This document shows, piece after piece, positions 1 to 6,906 of a stretch of DNA of 6,922 bases (positions within the stretch are counted from its first letter, which is position 1; the number at the start of each line of letters is the position of its first letter). The position numbers were made by a program, and so were the translations under genes. This DNA comes from Nitrospirota bacterium. GTDB lineage: Bacteria; UBA2233. Under the pieces are notes generated by a model. The model worked only from the letters and a program-made list of their open reading frames with translations, had not been told where the DNA came from and did not search any database. The stretch covers positions 9,022 to 15,943 of the forward strand of contig WOZJ01000060.1 of NCBI GenBank assembly GCA_011620345.1. The letters run 5' to 3'.

Positions 1-20
1 GCGGGACAGGAATGTCCCGC
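1..20. repeat. Perfect inverted repeat (hairpin) at the window edge
   Basis: GCGGGACA at 1-8 is the exact reverse complement of TGTCCCGC at 13-20, separated by the four bases GGAA, which fit the GNRA tetraloop pattern on the + strand. The stem is 8 bp and GC-rich, and it may extend to the left, because the window begins exactly at its first base. The bases after it (CTATCTTATC) do not form a run of T, so a rho-independent terminator of an upstream gene is possible but weak. A copy of a dispersed REP-like palindrome is the other reading. The hairpin itself is seen directly; its role is inference. Confidence 0.6.
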
Positions 21-88
21 CTATCTTATCGAACGTTGGTGGGTGGTTGCGGCCCATAACGTATGGCTTGAAGGATACGGCGTTTTTA

Positions 89-118
89 TTGACTCTGCAT
101 GCTGGCGCCTGCTACAGT
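89..118 (+). promoter_or_regulatory. Candidate sigma-70-type promoter of the efflux operon
   Basis: TTGACT at 89-94 matches the -35 consensus at five of six positions. TACAGT at 113-118 matches the -10 consensus at four of six, after an 18-nt spacer. Transcription would start near 125, giving a 5' leader of about 20 nt before the ATG at 146. It is the only reasonable promoter seen in the 145-base leader, and no other gap in the operon is large enough to hold one outside coding sequence. No clear operator palindrome overlaps it, so regulation cannot be read here. The call rests on pattern matching alone. Confidence 0.42.
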
Positions 119-145
119 GGCTAAAAATCTAGCGAGCGGGCTTGA

Positions 146-1714
146 ATGGGAATGCTGTATTTCTTCATGTGGACGCTTAGCGTCCTGGCGCTTGTCTTCC
201 CTTTGAGTGCGGCTGCGCAAGGCCAAGGCGTAACACTAGGCGATGCCGTAGCGCGCGCTCTAAAGCAAAACCCCCAGCTTTTGAGCCTCAAAGAGGAACT
301 CGGAGTATCCTCGGGAAGGATCGGAGAAGCCCTTTCGTACGCTTATCCCCAGCTCGATTTCGCGTTCACGTACGCCTATATTCCAGACCCGCCGACCTAC
401 AGCGTATCCCCGGAATCGATCCTGCAGGGTTCGAACGTTTCGAGAAAGGCTGGTTTGGCCGGCCCTATTGGCTCCTCCGTGGGCTCCTTAGCCCCCGGCG
501 CCTTTGGGCTTCCTACGCTTGGGACCAGCCGGGTCAGTATAGGAGATTCCCATAACCTCATCGGGAACGTGGCGCTTACCCAGACGCTTTACGCGGGCGG
601 AAGGGTCTTGAAGGGCATCCGGCTTGCCAAGCGGGTAATGTCCGCGACGGACGCCGCGTTTGCCGAGGGGGAGCGCCGTGTTGTTGAGGCCGTAAAGAAC
701 GCGTTTCTTGGGTCTATCGCCCTAGAGGAGGTAATTGCCGTCAGGCAAGAGGCTATCCGGGTGATCTCGGCGCACGTTGAGGACGCAGGGAATCTCTACA
801 AGGAAGGCGCCGTCCCATACTACGACTACCTGAGGGCCAGGGTCCGCTTGGCAAACGAAAAGCCGCCCTTAATCGAGGCTCAAAACGAGCTTGCTCAGAC
901 GGTCGACCTGCTTAAGCGGCTCATGGGGGAGAACCCGGATGCTCCCGGCCTCGAGCCCCTAGGGGAGCTCAGCTATGCCCCGGTTCGTATGGGGCTTGAG
1001 GAAGCTTACGCGCTGGCCCTCGAGGGCGAGCAAAGGCTCAAGCGTGAACGTATCCTTGTCGAGGTAAGAAAACTGGCCGTAGGTATCGCACGGGGAGAGG
1101 CCCTGCCTACGGTTGGAGCCTTTGGCTCCTTGTTTTTCAACAGGCCGGATTACTGGGAGATGGATTCCGCAAACCACTACCGGGATGACTTTGGCCAAAA
1201 CGCCGTCGTGGGCGTGAACATCTCCGTCCCCCTATTCGAGGGCTTCCGGGTTAAAAGCCGCGTCAAGCAGGCGGCCCATCAGGCGATCCAGCAAAGGCTC
1301 AGCGTCCGGGATTACGAGATGGAGTTGCACCACGAGCTGGTGACGACGCTGGGCAACATCAAGGAGGCCGACGAACGAATCCTCGCTTCCGGCTCTTCGA
1401 TTTGGGAGGCGAAAGAGGCTTTGAGGCTTGCCCAGTTGCGCTACCGCGAAGGCGCTGGGACGCATTTGGACGTGATGGACGCCCAGGTTAACCTGCTCGC
1501 GGCCCAGCTCAACCTCATCCAGGCCGTCTTGAACCACGAGCTTGCGAAGGCGGGCCTCGAGCGGATGATCGGTGCGGACGCGGTGCGGGCAAGGGAAGGG
1601 TTGTCTAAGAGCTTAAGCGTGCTCACCCAGGAGATGGGCAAGGCCTACCGCCACCCGACCGCAAAAGAGCAGCAGGATATGAACAAAGAACGCAACGGGC
1701 GGGGAATGCCGTGA
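146..1714 (+). CDS. TolC-family outer membrane efflux channel protein
   Basis: This is the outer membrane channel of a tripartite exporter; family members trimerise into a beta-barrel and periplasmic alpha-barrel. Residues 1-24 look like a signal peptide: a hydrophobic stretch ending SAAA before Gln25. It is unusual in having no Lys or Arg. There is no lipobox Cys, so it is not an OprM-type lipoprotein. Two OEP-type repeats are visible. The first has TQTLYAGGRV at 145-154 and GAVPYYDYLRARVRLA at 221-236; the second has SVPLFEGFRV at 360-369 and EGAGTHLDVMDAQVNLL at 435-451. Residues about 80-135 form a long Gly/Ser/Pro-rich insert between the first two predicted beta-strands, probably an extracellular loop. 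A charged tail of about 45 residues follows the second repeat. The start is fixed by a TGA directly before the ATG; Met3 is the only close alternative. The Shine-Dalgarno is poor (GAGCGGG, 134-140). The stop overlaps the adaptor start as GTGA. The family call is sure; the exact orthologue is not. Confidence 0.95.
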   Translation: MGMLYFFMWTLSVLALVFPLSAAAQGQGVTLGDAVARALKQNPQLLSLKEELGVSSGRIGEALSYAYPQLDFAFTYAYIPDPPTYSVSPESILQGSNVSRKAGLAGPIGSSVGSLAPGAFGLPTLGTSRVSIGDSHNLIGNVALTQTLYAGGRVLKGIRLAKRVMSATDAAFAEGERRVVEAVKNAFLGSIALEEVIAVRQEAIRVISAHVEDAGNLYKEGAVPYYDYLRARVRLANEKPPLIEAQNELAQTVDLLKRLMGENPDAPGLEPLGELSYAPVRMGLEEAYALALEGEQRLKRERILVEVRKLAVGIARGEALPTVGAFGSLFFNRPDYWEMDSANHYRDDFGQNAVVGVNISVPLFEGFRVKSRVKQAAHQAIQQRLSVRDYEMELHHELVTTLGNIKEADERILASGSSIWEAKEALRLAQLRYREGAGTHLDVMDAQVNLLAAQLNLIQAVLNHELAKAGLERMIGADAVRAREGLSKSLSVLTQEMGKAYRHPTAKEQQDMNKERNGRGMP

Positions 1715-2682
1715 GAAGGTGGCTCATAAGGGGAGGAATCGTCATTTTGGTCGCATTGGCGATCACGGGTACGGTCCTTGGGTTCCGTTATCTCGCAAAA
1801 CCGCCCGAAGTGCCCGAAGGCTTTATCGATACGAACGGCCAGATGGATGCCGACGAGGTCTTTATTGCTCCGGAGGTACCGGGAAGAGTGATCGGCGTGT
1901 ACACCAAAGAAGGAGAGACTATCGAGCCCGGCCAGCTCGTCGCCGTGATCGACAAGGAAAAAATCCAGGCCCGCTACGACCAGGCCTCGGCCATGGTGCT
2001 CGCGGCCACAAGTCAGGTTGTTCGAGCACAGAACGAAATCCTGGCAATCGAGGCCCAGAAGACGAGGATTCTAAGGGATTACGAGAGGGCCGAGAATCTT
2101 TTTAAAGAAGGGGCGATCGCCGAGCGCAACTACGACGAGGCGCTGGCCGCGAAGCGCATGGTTTTGGCCAGGCTCGACGCGACAAAGGCCATGCTAGACG
2201 GTGCCAAAGAGCAGCTAAGGCGTGCTGAAGCGGGCAAGGCGGAGGCCACTTCTTACCTTGGCGATACGCGGGTTATTTCCCCTACGACGGGTTTTGTCCT
2301 GGCCAAACTCGTCGAACAAGGCGAGGTGGTGCAGGCTGGGACGCCTTTGTTCGTGGCGATCGATTTGAACCAAACATACCTCAAGGTGTTTCTTCCCCAA
2401 GCCGAAGTTAACCTTATAAAGGTGGGCGATGAGGCGCGTATCTACGTGGATGCCATGCCTCAAGAGCCATTCCCGGCCTACGTCTCTTACATCTCCCAAA
2501 GGGCGGAATTCACCCCGAAGTTCGTCGAAACCAAAGAGCAGCGGGAAAGCCTCGTTTTTGAGGTGCGCTTGAGGCCCAGAAAGCCCACGGCGCAGCTCAA
2601 GCCCGGCATGCCAGCAGAGGCGAGGATTCAGTGGAAGGAAGGGATTCCCTTCATCGAGAAGCATCCCAAGAGCCAGTCCTAA
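1711..2682 (+). CDS. ybhG: HlyD/YbhG-type periplasmic adaptor (membrane fusion) protein
   Basis: This is the adaptor that links an inner membrane ABC exporter to the outer membrane channel. Residues 1-6 are basic (MRRWLI) and are followed by one membrane segment (about 8-27). There is no lipobox Cys, so it is probably anchored by this segment with the body in the periplasm. The first half of the biotinyl-lipoyl domain lies at about 48-82 (IAPEVPGRV, then EGETIEPGQLV). An Ala/Glu/Arg-rich coiled-coil hairpin follows at about 83-180, with the NLFKEGAIAERNYDEA turn-side motif at 129-144. The second lipoyl half (VISPTTGFV, then EQGEVVQAGTPLF) is at about 188-217, followed by a beta-barrel domain. 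AEFTPKFVETKEQRESLVFEV at about 265-285 is characteristic of YbhG-like adaptors. The length of 323 aa is close to the roughly 330 usual for YbhG. The GTG start has GGGGA five nt upstream (1701-1705) and overlaps the channel gene by 4 bases. The next gene starts within its last 52 bases. The symbol is given by family and operon context. Confidence 0.94.
   Translation: MRRWLIRGGIVILVALAITGTVLGFRYLAKPPEVPEGFIDTNGQMDADEVFIAPEVPGRVIGVYTKEGETIEPGQLVAVIDKEKIQARYDQASAMVLAATSQVVRAQNEILAIEAQKTRILRDYERAENLFKEGAIAERNYDEALAAKRMVLARLDATKAMLDGAKEQLRRAEAGKAEATSYLGDTRVISPTTGFVLAKLVEQGEVVQAGTPLFVAIDLNQTYLKVFLPQAEVNLIKVGDEARIYVDAMPQEPFPAYVSYISQRAEFTPKFVETKEQRESLVFEVRLRPRKPTAQLKPGMPAEARIQWKEGIPFIEKHPKSQS
2622..2633 (+). 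promoter_or_regulatory. Ribosome binding site and GTG start of the ATPase gene, inside ybhG
   Basis: GAGG at 2622-2625 lies five nt before the GTG at 2631. In this frame the previous stop is TGA at 2559-2561, and no ATG, GTG or TTG lies between that stop and 2631. After 2631 the next in-frame start codon is a GTG within the first NBD, at Val35. The GTG at 2631 is therefore the only start that gives an intact first NBD, and the 52-base overlap with the adaptor gene must be real unless a rarer start codon is used. Confidence 0.7.
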
Positions 2683-4601
2683 GGGCCAAGGGCCTCAAAA
2701 AAGCCTACGGCAAGACGCTCGCCGTTGATGGCGTGGATCTGGAGGTATACCCTGGCGAGGCGTTTGGGCTTGTCGGTCCGGACGGGGCTGGCAAGACGAC
2801 GACGATCAAGATGCTCGTAGGCTTGATCAAGCCAGATTCAGGAAGCGTGACCATTCAAGGGCAAGGCCTTCACAAAAACCTGAAGGCGATCAAGCCGGTT
2901 TTGGGCTACATGTCCCAGGAATTCACGCTCTACCCGACTTTGAGCGTTGCCGAAAACCTTAGGTTCTTTGCAAGGGCCTACCGGGTGCCGGATGCCGAAG
3001 AAAGGGAGCGTACCAATGAGCTCCTAGCCTTCTCCAGGCTTGGGCCTTTTCGGTCCCGCTACGCAGGAAGGCTCTCTGGCGGCATGAAAAAAAAGCTTGC
3101 TTTGTCGTGCGCGTTGATCCACACGCCAAAAGTCCTTTTTTTGGACGAGCCAACGACGGGCGTAGACCCGGTCTCCAGACAAGATTTTTGGCTTTTGCTC
3201 TACGAGCTGCTCGCTCAGGGCGTCGCGATCCTCGTTTCTACCCCCTACATGGACGAAGCGGAGCGCTGCAACCGCGTGGCCTTGATGCACCAAGGCAGGC
3301 TCCTTACGACGGACACGCCAAGGGCGCTGTGCAAGGCCTCGACAAGCAAAATCATCGAGCTTCGAGGCGAGAGGGCGAGGGAGGCGTTCTTTTTGCTTCA
3401 TCAAGCCCAAACATCCGAGCGTGCCGAGCTATACGGCCAAAAGCTCAGCGTTCGGGTCGAGGATGGGCAGCAGGATTTGAAAGAAGAGCTCGAGCGAATT
3501 GCCGAAGAAAAACAGCTGGAGGTGCTGCAGGCCCCGTTGCTCTTGGAGGATCGCTTTGTCGAGATCTTGGAGACAAAAGGCCACAAAAAACGCCCGATGC
3601 CCCCTGGTGGTCTGCCGTTTCGGCAAAGGGAAAAAGGTAAGCCCTGTATCGAAGTCGAGGGTCTTTACAAGTATTTCGGCGATTTTGCGGCGGTAGACGG
3701 GATAAGCTTCAAGGTGGCCCAAGGCGAAGTGTTCGGGTTTTTGGGGCCGAACGGCGCGGGCAAGTCGACGACGATCTCCATGCTTATCGGCCTCCTCCAC
3801 GCTTCAAAGGGGCATATGAACGTCTCCGGGGTTGACATGCTCAAAACCCCCGAGACGGTTAAAAGCCGCATAGGGTACATGTCCCAGATTTTTAGTCTTT
3901 ACGGCGACCTGACGGTCATGGAGAACATCGAGCTCTACGCCGGCATTTACGGCGTAACGGGCGGGATGTTTCAAGAAAGAAAACGTTGGGTGCTCGGCAT
4001 GACGGGTCTCGAGCGCTTCGAGGGCCAAATGACCAGGTCGCTGTCCATGGGCTACAAGCAACGTCTCGCCTTGGGATGCGCGCTGATGCACGACCCTGAG
4101 ATTGTGTTTTTGGACGAGCCGACGGCCGGGGTAGACCCTGTTTCTAGGCGGGAGTTCTTCGATTTGATCGCTGCGATGGCCGAAAAGGGCATCACCGTGT
4201 TCGTCACGACCCATTACATGGACGAAGCCGAGCGCTGCGAGCGCATCGCGCTGATGTACTCGGGCAAGATCATTGCCATGGGGACGCCGGATACGCTCAA
4301 GGCCGCAAAGGAGGTCCCAAATATTGTCGAAGTTCACCCCGAAGACCCTATCGATGCCTACAACAAGCTCTCCAAAGACGGCTGGGAGGGCGGTATTCAT
4401 CTTTTCGGGGAAAGGCTCCACGTTTCGCTCGATGAGACAAAAGGCCGGGACGAGGAGAGCCTTCGGAGGGACTTGGAAAGGTTTCGCATTCGCATGCTCG
4501 AGATGAACGCGGTGAAGCCGACGATGGAGGACGTGTTCGTCGCCTTTATTCTCCAGCACGAACGCATGAAGAATCGAGGCTCTTCGGAGACTTCGCCGTG
4601 A
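2631..4601 (+). CDS. ybhF: Fused double-NBD ABC transporter ATPase, YbhF type
   Basis: This cytoplasmic ATPase powers the two downstream permeases; both nucleotide-binding domains are in one chain. NBD1 has Walker A GPDGAGKT (49-56), Q-loop Gln96, signature LSGGM (148-152), Walker B VLFLDEP (168-174, Glu173), D-loop GVDP (177-180), and STPYMDEAE with Pro205 where the H-loop His is expected. NBD2 has Walker A GPNGAGKS (372-379), Gln419, a degenerate signature LSMGY (471-475), Walker B VFLDEP (492-497, Glu496), D-loop GVDP (500-503) and the canonical H-loop His528. Each NBD is followed by a small accessory module ending in a similar motif (LLLEDRFVEIL after NBD1, TMEDVFVAFIL after NBD2), typical of the drug-export DrrA/CcmA-like branch. 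At 656 aa it is longer than E. coli YbhF (about 580). The start is GTG, overlapping the adaptor gene by 52 bases. The stop shares GTGA with the first permease. The family call is very secure; the symbol rests on architecture and gene order. Confidence 0.96.
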   Translation: MEGRDSLHREASQEPVLRAKGLKKAYGKTLAVDGVDLEVYPGEAFGLVGPDGAGKTTTIKMLVGLIKPDSGSVTIQGQGLHKNLKAIKPVLGYMSQEFTLYPTLSVAENLRFFARAYRVPDAEERERTNELLAFSRLGPFRSRYAGRLSGGMKKKLALSCALIHTPKVLFLDEPTTGVDPVSRQDFWLLLYELLAQGVAILVSTPYMDEAERCNRVALMHQGRLLTTDTPRALCKASTSKIIELRGERAREAFFLLHQAQTSERAELYGQKLSVRVEDGQQDLKEELERIAEEKQLEVLQAPLLLEDRFVEILETKGHKKRPMPPGGLPFRQREKGKPCIEVEGLYKYFGDFAAVDGISFKVAQGEVFGFLGPNGAGKSTTISMLIGLLHASKGHMNVSGVDMLKTPETVKSRIGYMSQIFSLYGDLTVMENIELYAGIYGVTGGMFQERKRWVLGMTGLERFEGQMTRSLSMGYKQRLALGCALMHDPEIVFLDEPTAGVDPVSRREFFDLIAAMAEKGITVFVTTHYMDEAERCERIALMYSGKIIAMGTPDTLKAAKEVPNIVEVHPEDPIDAYNKLSKDGWEGGIHLFGERLHVSLDETKGRDEESLRRDLERFRIRMLEMNAVKPTMEDVFVAFILQHERMKNRGSSETSP

Positions 4602-5749
4602 GGATCGGTCCGTTCGAACTGGAGCACATCCTGGCCGTTGCCAACAAGGAATTCCGGGAAATCTACCGTGACCCTCGCTACATCGCGTTTGCCTTGGCGT
4701 GCCCGATCGTGCTCCTGCTCCTTTATGGCTACGCCATAACAATGGACGTCCAGAACCTGCTTACGGCCTACGTCGATTTTAACAAGACGACGCTGTCTGC
4801 CCGCTACATCGACCGCTTCGCCAGCTCGCGGTACTTTCAAGTTGTCAAAGAAGCGCGCTCGAGGAAAGAGCTGGAAGAGCTGATGGAACGCTCTGAGATC
4901 CGGCTCGGGATCGTAATTCCGGCCGATTTTTCCAGGAAGCTTTATAACCGAAAGAAGGCTGAAGTCGAGTTCATCGTAGACGGCACGTGGCCCAACATGG
5001 CCAATCTCGCGATCGGCTACGTTCAAGCCGTAAACGGGGCGTTCAACCAAGGGATGCTTCAGAGCCTGTTCCAGAGGTCGGGGCTTGTGGCGCCCAAAAG
5101 CCCCGAGCCCATCGTTGTCGAGCCGAGGGTATGGTTCAACGAGGATCTAGACAGCCTCAACTTCATCATCCCCGGCCTTTATGCCGCCATTTTCATGTCC
5201 TTCCCGCCCGTTTTGTGCGCGCTCGCCATCGTCCGGGAAAAAGAGGCGGGCTCGATCGAGCAGATCTACATGTCTCCGATAAGCTCGGAATCGTTCATCC
5301 TGGGCAAGCTTATCCCCCAGCTCACGATCGCGTTCACCGGCCTCGTTTTGCTGGCCCTGATAGGGACGTTTTGGTTTGGGGTTCCGTTCAAGGGTGACCC
5401 TCTCTTGTTTTTCGGGCTAGGCGCGCTGTATCTTGCAACCACCTGCGGGTTCGGGCTTTTGGCTTCTTCGGTAACCAGGACGCAGGTGGCCGCGATGATC
5501 GGCACGATGATCCTGACGATGATCCCGGCGTTTTTGTTCAGCGGGTTTTTCTTTCCGATCTCCAACCTGGCCAAACAGTTCATCTTGTATTCCTACCTCT
5601 TTTCTGGACGGTTTTTTGTCGTCATCTCAAGAGGGATCGTGATCAAGGGGGTTCATCTGGATACGCTCTACCCGCAGGTTTTTGGGCTTTTGATCTATGC
5701 GGCCGTAATCTACGGTATTTCCTTCTTTGTGCTGCGAAAGCGGCTATGA
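4598..5749 (+). CDS. ybhS: ABC-2 type inner membrane permease, YbhS type
   Basis: This is one of two half-pore subunits of the exporter. The N-terminal amphipathic stretch (HILAVANKEFREIYRDPR, 10-27) is typical of ABC-2 permeases. It is followed by TM1 (about 28-47) and a large periplasmic domain (about 50-188) containing VWFNEDLDSLNFIIPG. Five more membrane segments lie at about 189-211, 235-258, 268-290, 297-318 and 360-378. The cytoplasmic motif VREKEAGSIEQIYMSPIS (212-229) after TM2 is the conserved ABC-2 signature, likely the contact with the ATPase. FFVVISRGIVIKG (339-351) matches the C-terminal family motif. At 383 aa it is close to E. coli YbhS. It starts with GTG inside the ATPase stop, with a good Shine-Dalgarno GGAGA (4586-4590) seven nt upstream. 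The stop overlaps the next gene as ATGA. YbhS versus YbhR is assigned from operon order, so the symbol is less certain than the family. Confidence 0.93.
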   Translation: MRIGPFELEHILAVANKEFREIYRDPRYIAFALACPIVLLLLYGYAITMDVQNLLTAYVDFNKTTLSARYIDRFASSRYFQVVKEARSRKELEELMERSEIRLGIVIPADFSRKLYNRKKAEVEFIVDGTWPNMANLAIGYVQAVNGAFNQGMLQSLFQRSGLVAPKSPEPIVVEPRVWFNEDLDSLNFIIPGLYAAIFMSFPPVLCALAIVREKEAGSIEQIYMSPISSESFILGKLIPQLTIAFTGLVLLALIGTFWFGVPFKGDPLLFFGLGALYLATTCGFGLLASSVTRTQVAAMIGTMILTMIPAFLFSGFFFPISNLAKQFILYSYLFSGRFFVVISRGIVIKGVHLDTLYPQVFGLLIYAAVIYGISFFVLRKRL

Positions 5750-6903
5750 AAAGGCGGCTCGTTCTTTTTTCTGCGCAGGTCTACGTGCTCCTTAAAAAGG
5801 AGATGCTGCAGTTCTTGCGCGACAAGGTTTTGTTGTTCATCGTGCTGTTCACGTTCACGGCAAACATCGTCATCCTGGGCAAGGCCTTCACGCTCGAGGT
5901 GAAGAACGTGCCGACGGCTCTGTACGACATGTCGAAAAGTTACGAATCGAGGCTGCTCATCGAAGGGTTCCGCGCAAGCGGCCGATTCCGGTTCGTCAAA
6001 GAGATCGATTCACTTCAAGAGGGCGATCGGCTCTTATCCAAAGGGGACATAAGCCTTATCATCGCCATCCCCGCGGATTTCGCGAGGAACCTACGCAAGG
6101 GGGCAAGTGCAAAGGTGCTGCTCTCTACCGACGGGACGGACTCCAACCAAGCGCTGATCGCGCTGAGCTATGCGGCCAGCATCACGGGGACGTTTTTTAC
6201 CGAGACGCTCGAAGAAAGGCTTTCGCTGCTCGTCCCCGCCATGGCCAGGGGGCTGGTCCCTCAGATCGAGGAAAAGATCCGGGTTCGCTACAACGCAAAC
6301 CGCATCGAAGAACGCCAGCTTTCGCTCATGGAGATGTGCCGGGCTGCGTTTGCCATCTGTGTGATCCTGACGGCCGCCTCCATCGTGCGGGAGAAGGAGG
6401 TTGGCACGGCGGCCCAACTCTACGTCACGCCCATCTCCAAAACTACGCTCCTGATCGGCAAGATTGTGCCCGTCATAATAATCGTCATGGTCGCGCTATT
6501 GATTGGAACGTTGTTCAACATCGTATTTTTGGATACTCCCCTTAGGGGAAATTATATGGTTTTCTGGGTGCTCTCGATCCCGTTCCTTCTGTTTAGCGTG
6601 GCGATAGGTCTTTTGTTGGCGGATTTTTCGAGGACCTTTCAGCAGGTGCTTTTGGGGGCGTTTTTGCTCCTCATGCCTATCATGTTCATCTCTGGCAGCC
6701 TCGTTCCGATCGAGACGATGCCCAAAGCGCTCCAGCAGCTTACGTACTTTTTCCCTTTGCGCTACTACTTGAACATCACAATGGGCGTGTTCTTCAGGGG
6801 GGTGGGTATCGGCTCGTTCTGGGCCGATGCGCTCATCATGACGGGGCTGGGGCTGCTGGCCTTCAGCGTGTCGGTCTGGTTTTTCCGCAAGTCACTCGAT
6901 TAG
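5746..6903 (+). CDS. ybhR: ABC-2 type inner membrane permease, YbhR type
   Basis: This is the second permease subunit, homologous in layout to its neighbour and expected to form a heterodimer with it. The N-terminal stretch QVYVLLKKEMLQFLRDK (11-27) precedes TM1 (about 28-48), and a periplasmic domain spans about 50-195. Further membrane segments lie at about 197-213, 236-258, 270-291, 299-319 and 359-380. The ABC-2 motif is present as IVREKEVGTAAQLYVTPISK (213-232), and FPLRYYLNITMGVFFRG (336-352) is the late family motif. Before TM2 it has RYNANRIEERQLSLMEM instead of the N-x-D-x-x-x-x-x-F-I-I-P-G pattern of the first permease, so the two halves are clearly diverged. The ATG start lies in an ATGA overlap with only a weak purine stretch (GAAAG, 5736-5740) upstream, so its translation probably depends on the preceding gene. 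It ends in TAG and looks full length (385 aa). No terminator is visible in the remaining 19 bases. Confidence 0.93.
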   Translation: MKRRLVLFSAQVYVLLKKEMLQFLRDKVLLFIVLFTFTANIVILGKAFTLEVKNVPTALYDMSKSYESRLLIEGFRASGRFRFVKEIDSLQEGDRLLSKGDISLIIAIPADFARNLRKGASAKVLLSTDGTDSNQALIALSYAASITGTFFTETLEERLSLLVPAMARGLVPQIEEKIRVRYNANRIEERQLSLMEMCRAAFAICVILTAASIVREKEVGTAAQLYVTPISKTTLLIGKIVPVIIIVMVALLIGTLFNIVFLDTPLRGNYMVFWVLSIPFLLFSVAIGLLLADFSRTFQQVLLGAFLLLMPIMFISGSLVPIETMPKALQQLTYFFPLRYYLNITMGVFFRGVGIGSFWADALIMTGLGLLAFSVSVWFFRKSLD

Positions 6904-6906
6904 GGC

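Noticed and set aside
21-60. The T/C-rich stretch after the hairpin (CTATCTTATC) as a rho-independent terminator tail
   Set aside because: It has only scattered T and no run of four or more, so it is not annotated as a terminator.
1-132. Open reading frame from the window edge to TAG at 130-132, possibly the end of an upstream gene
   Set aside because: It is only 43 codons, a second forward frame is also open to 124, and the frame starts in a palindrome and runs through the promoter candidate. Its composition is Trp-rich with no recognisable motif, so chance is the simplest explanation.
3072-3245. Pro205 in the NBD1 H-loop taken as evidence of a decayed gene
   Set aside because: The frame is intact, all other NBD1 motifs are kept, and the matching change in the NBD2 signature points to functional asymmetry rather than decay.
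3107-3640. 177-codon plus-strand frame inside the ATPase gene
   Set aside because: It is an out-of-frame shadow of NBD1 and the linker, Arg/Ala-rich, with no motif. The real frame carries all the Walker and signature motifs.
3804-4742. 312-codon minus-strand open frame opposite the second NBD
   Set aside because: It lies antisense to the strongly conserved NBD2 and the start of the permease. Its translation has no recognisable domain and is rich in His, Arg and Val, as expected from the complement of GC-rich codons.
4397-5050. 217-codon minus-strand open frame opposite the ATPase/permease junction
   Set aside because: It overlaps two well-supported genes and the antisense frame above, with no domain and no start context.
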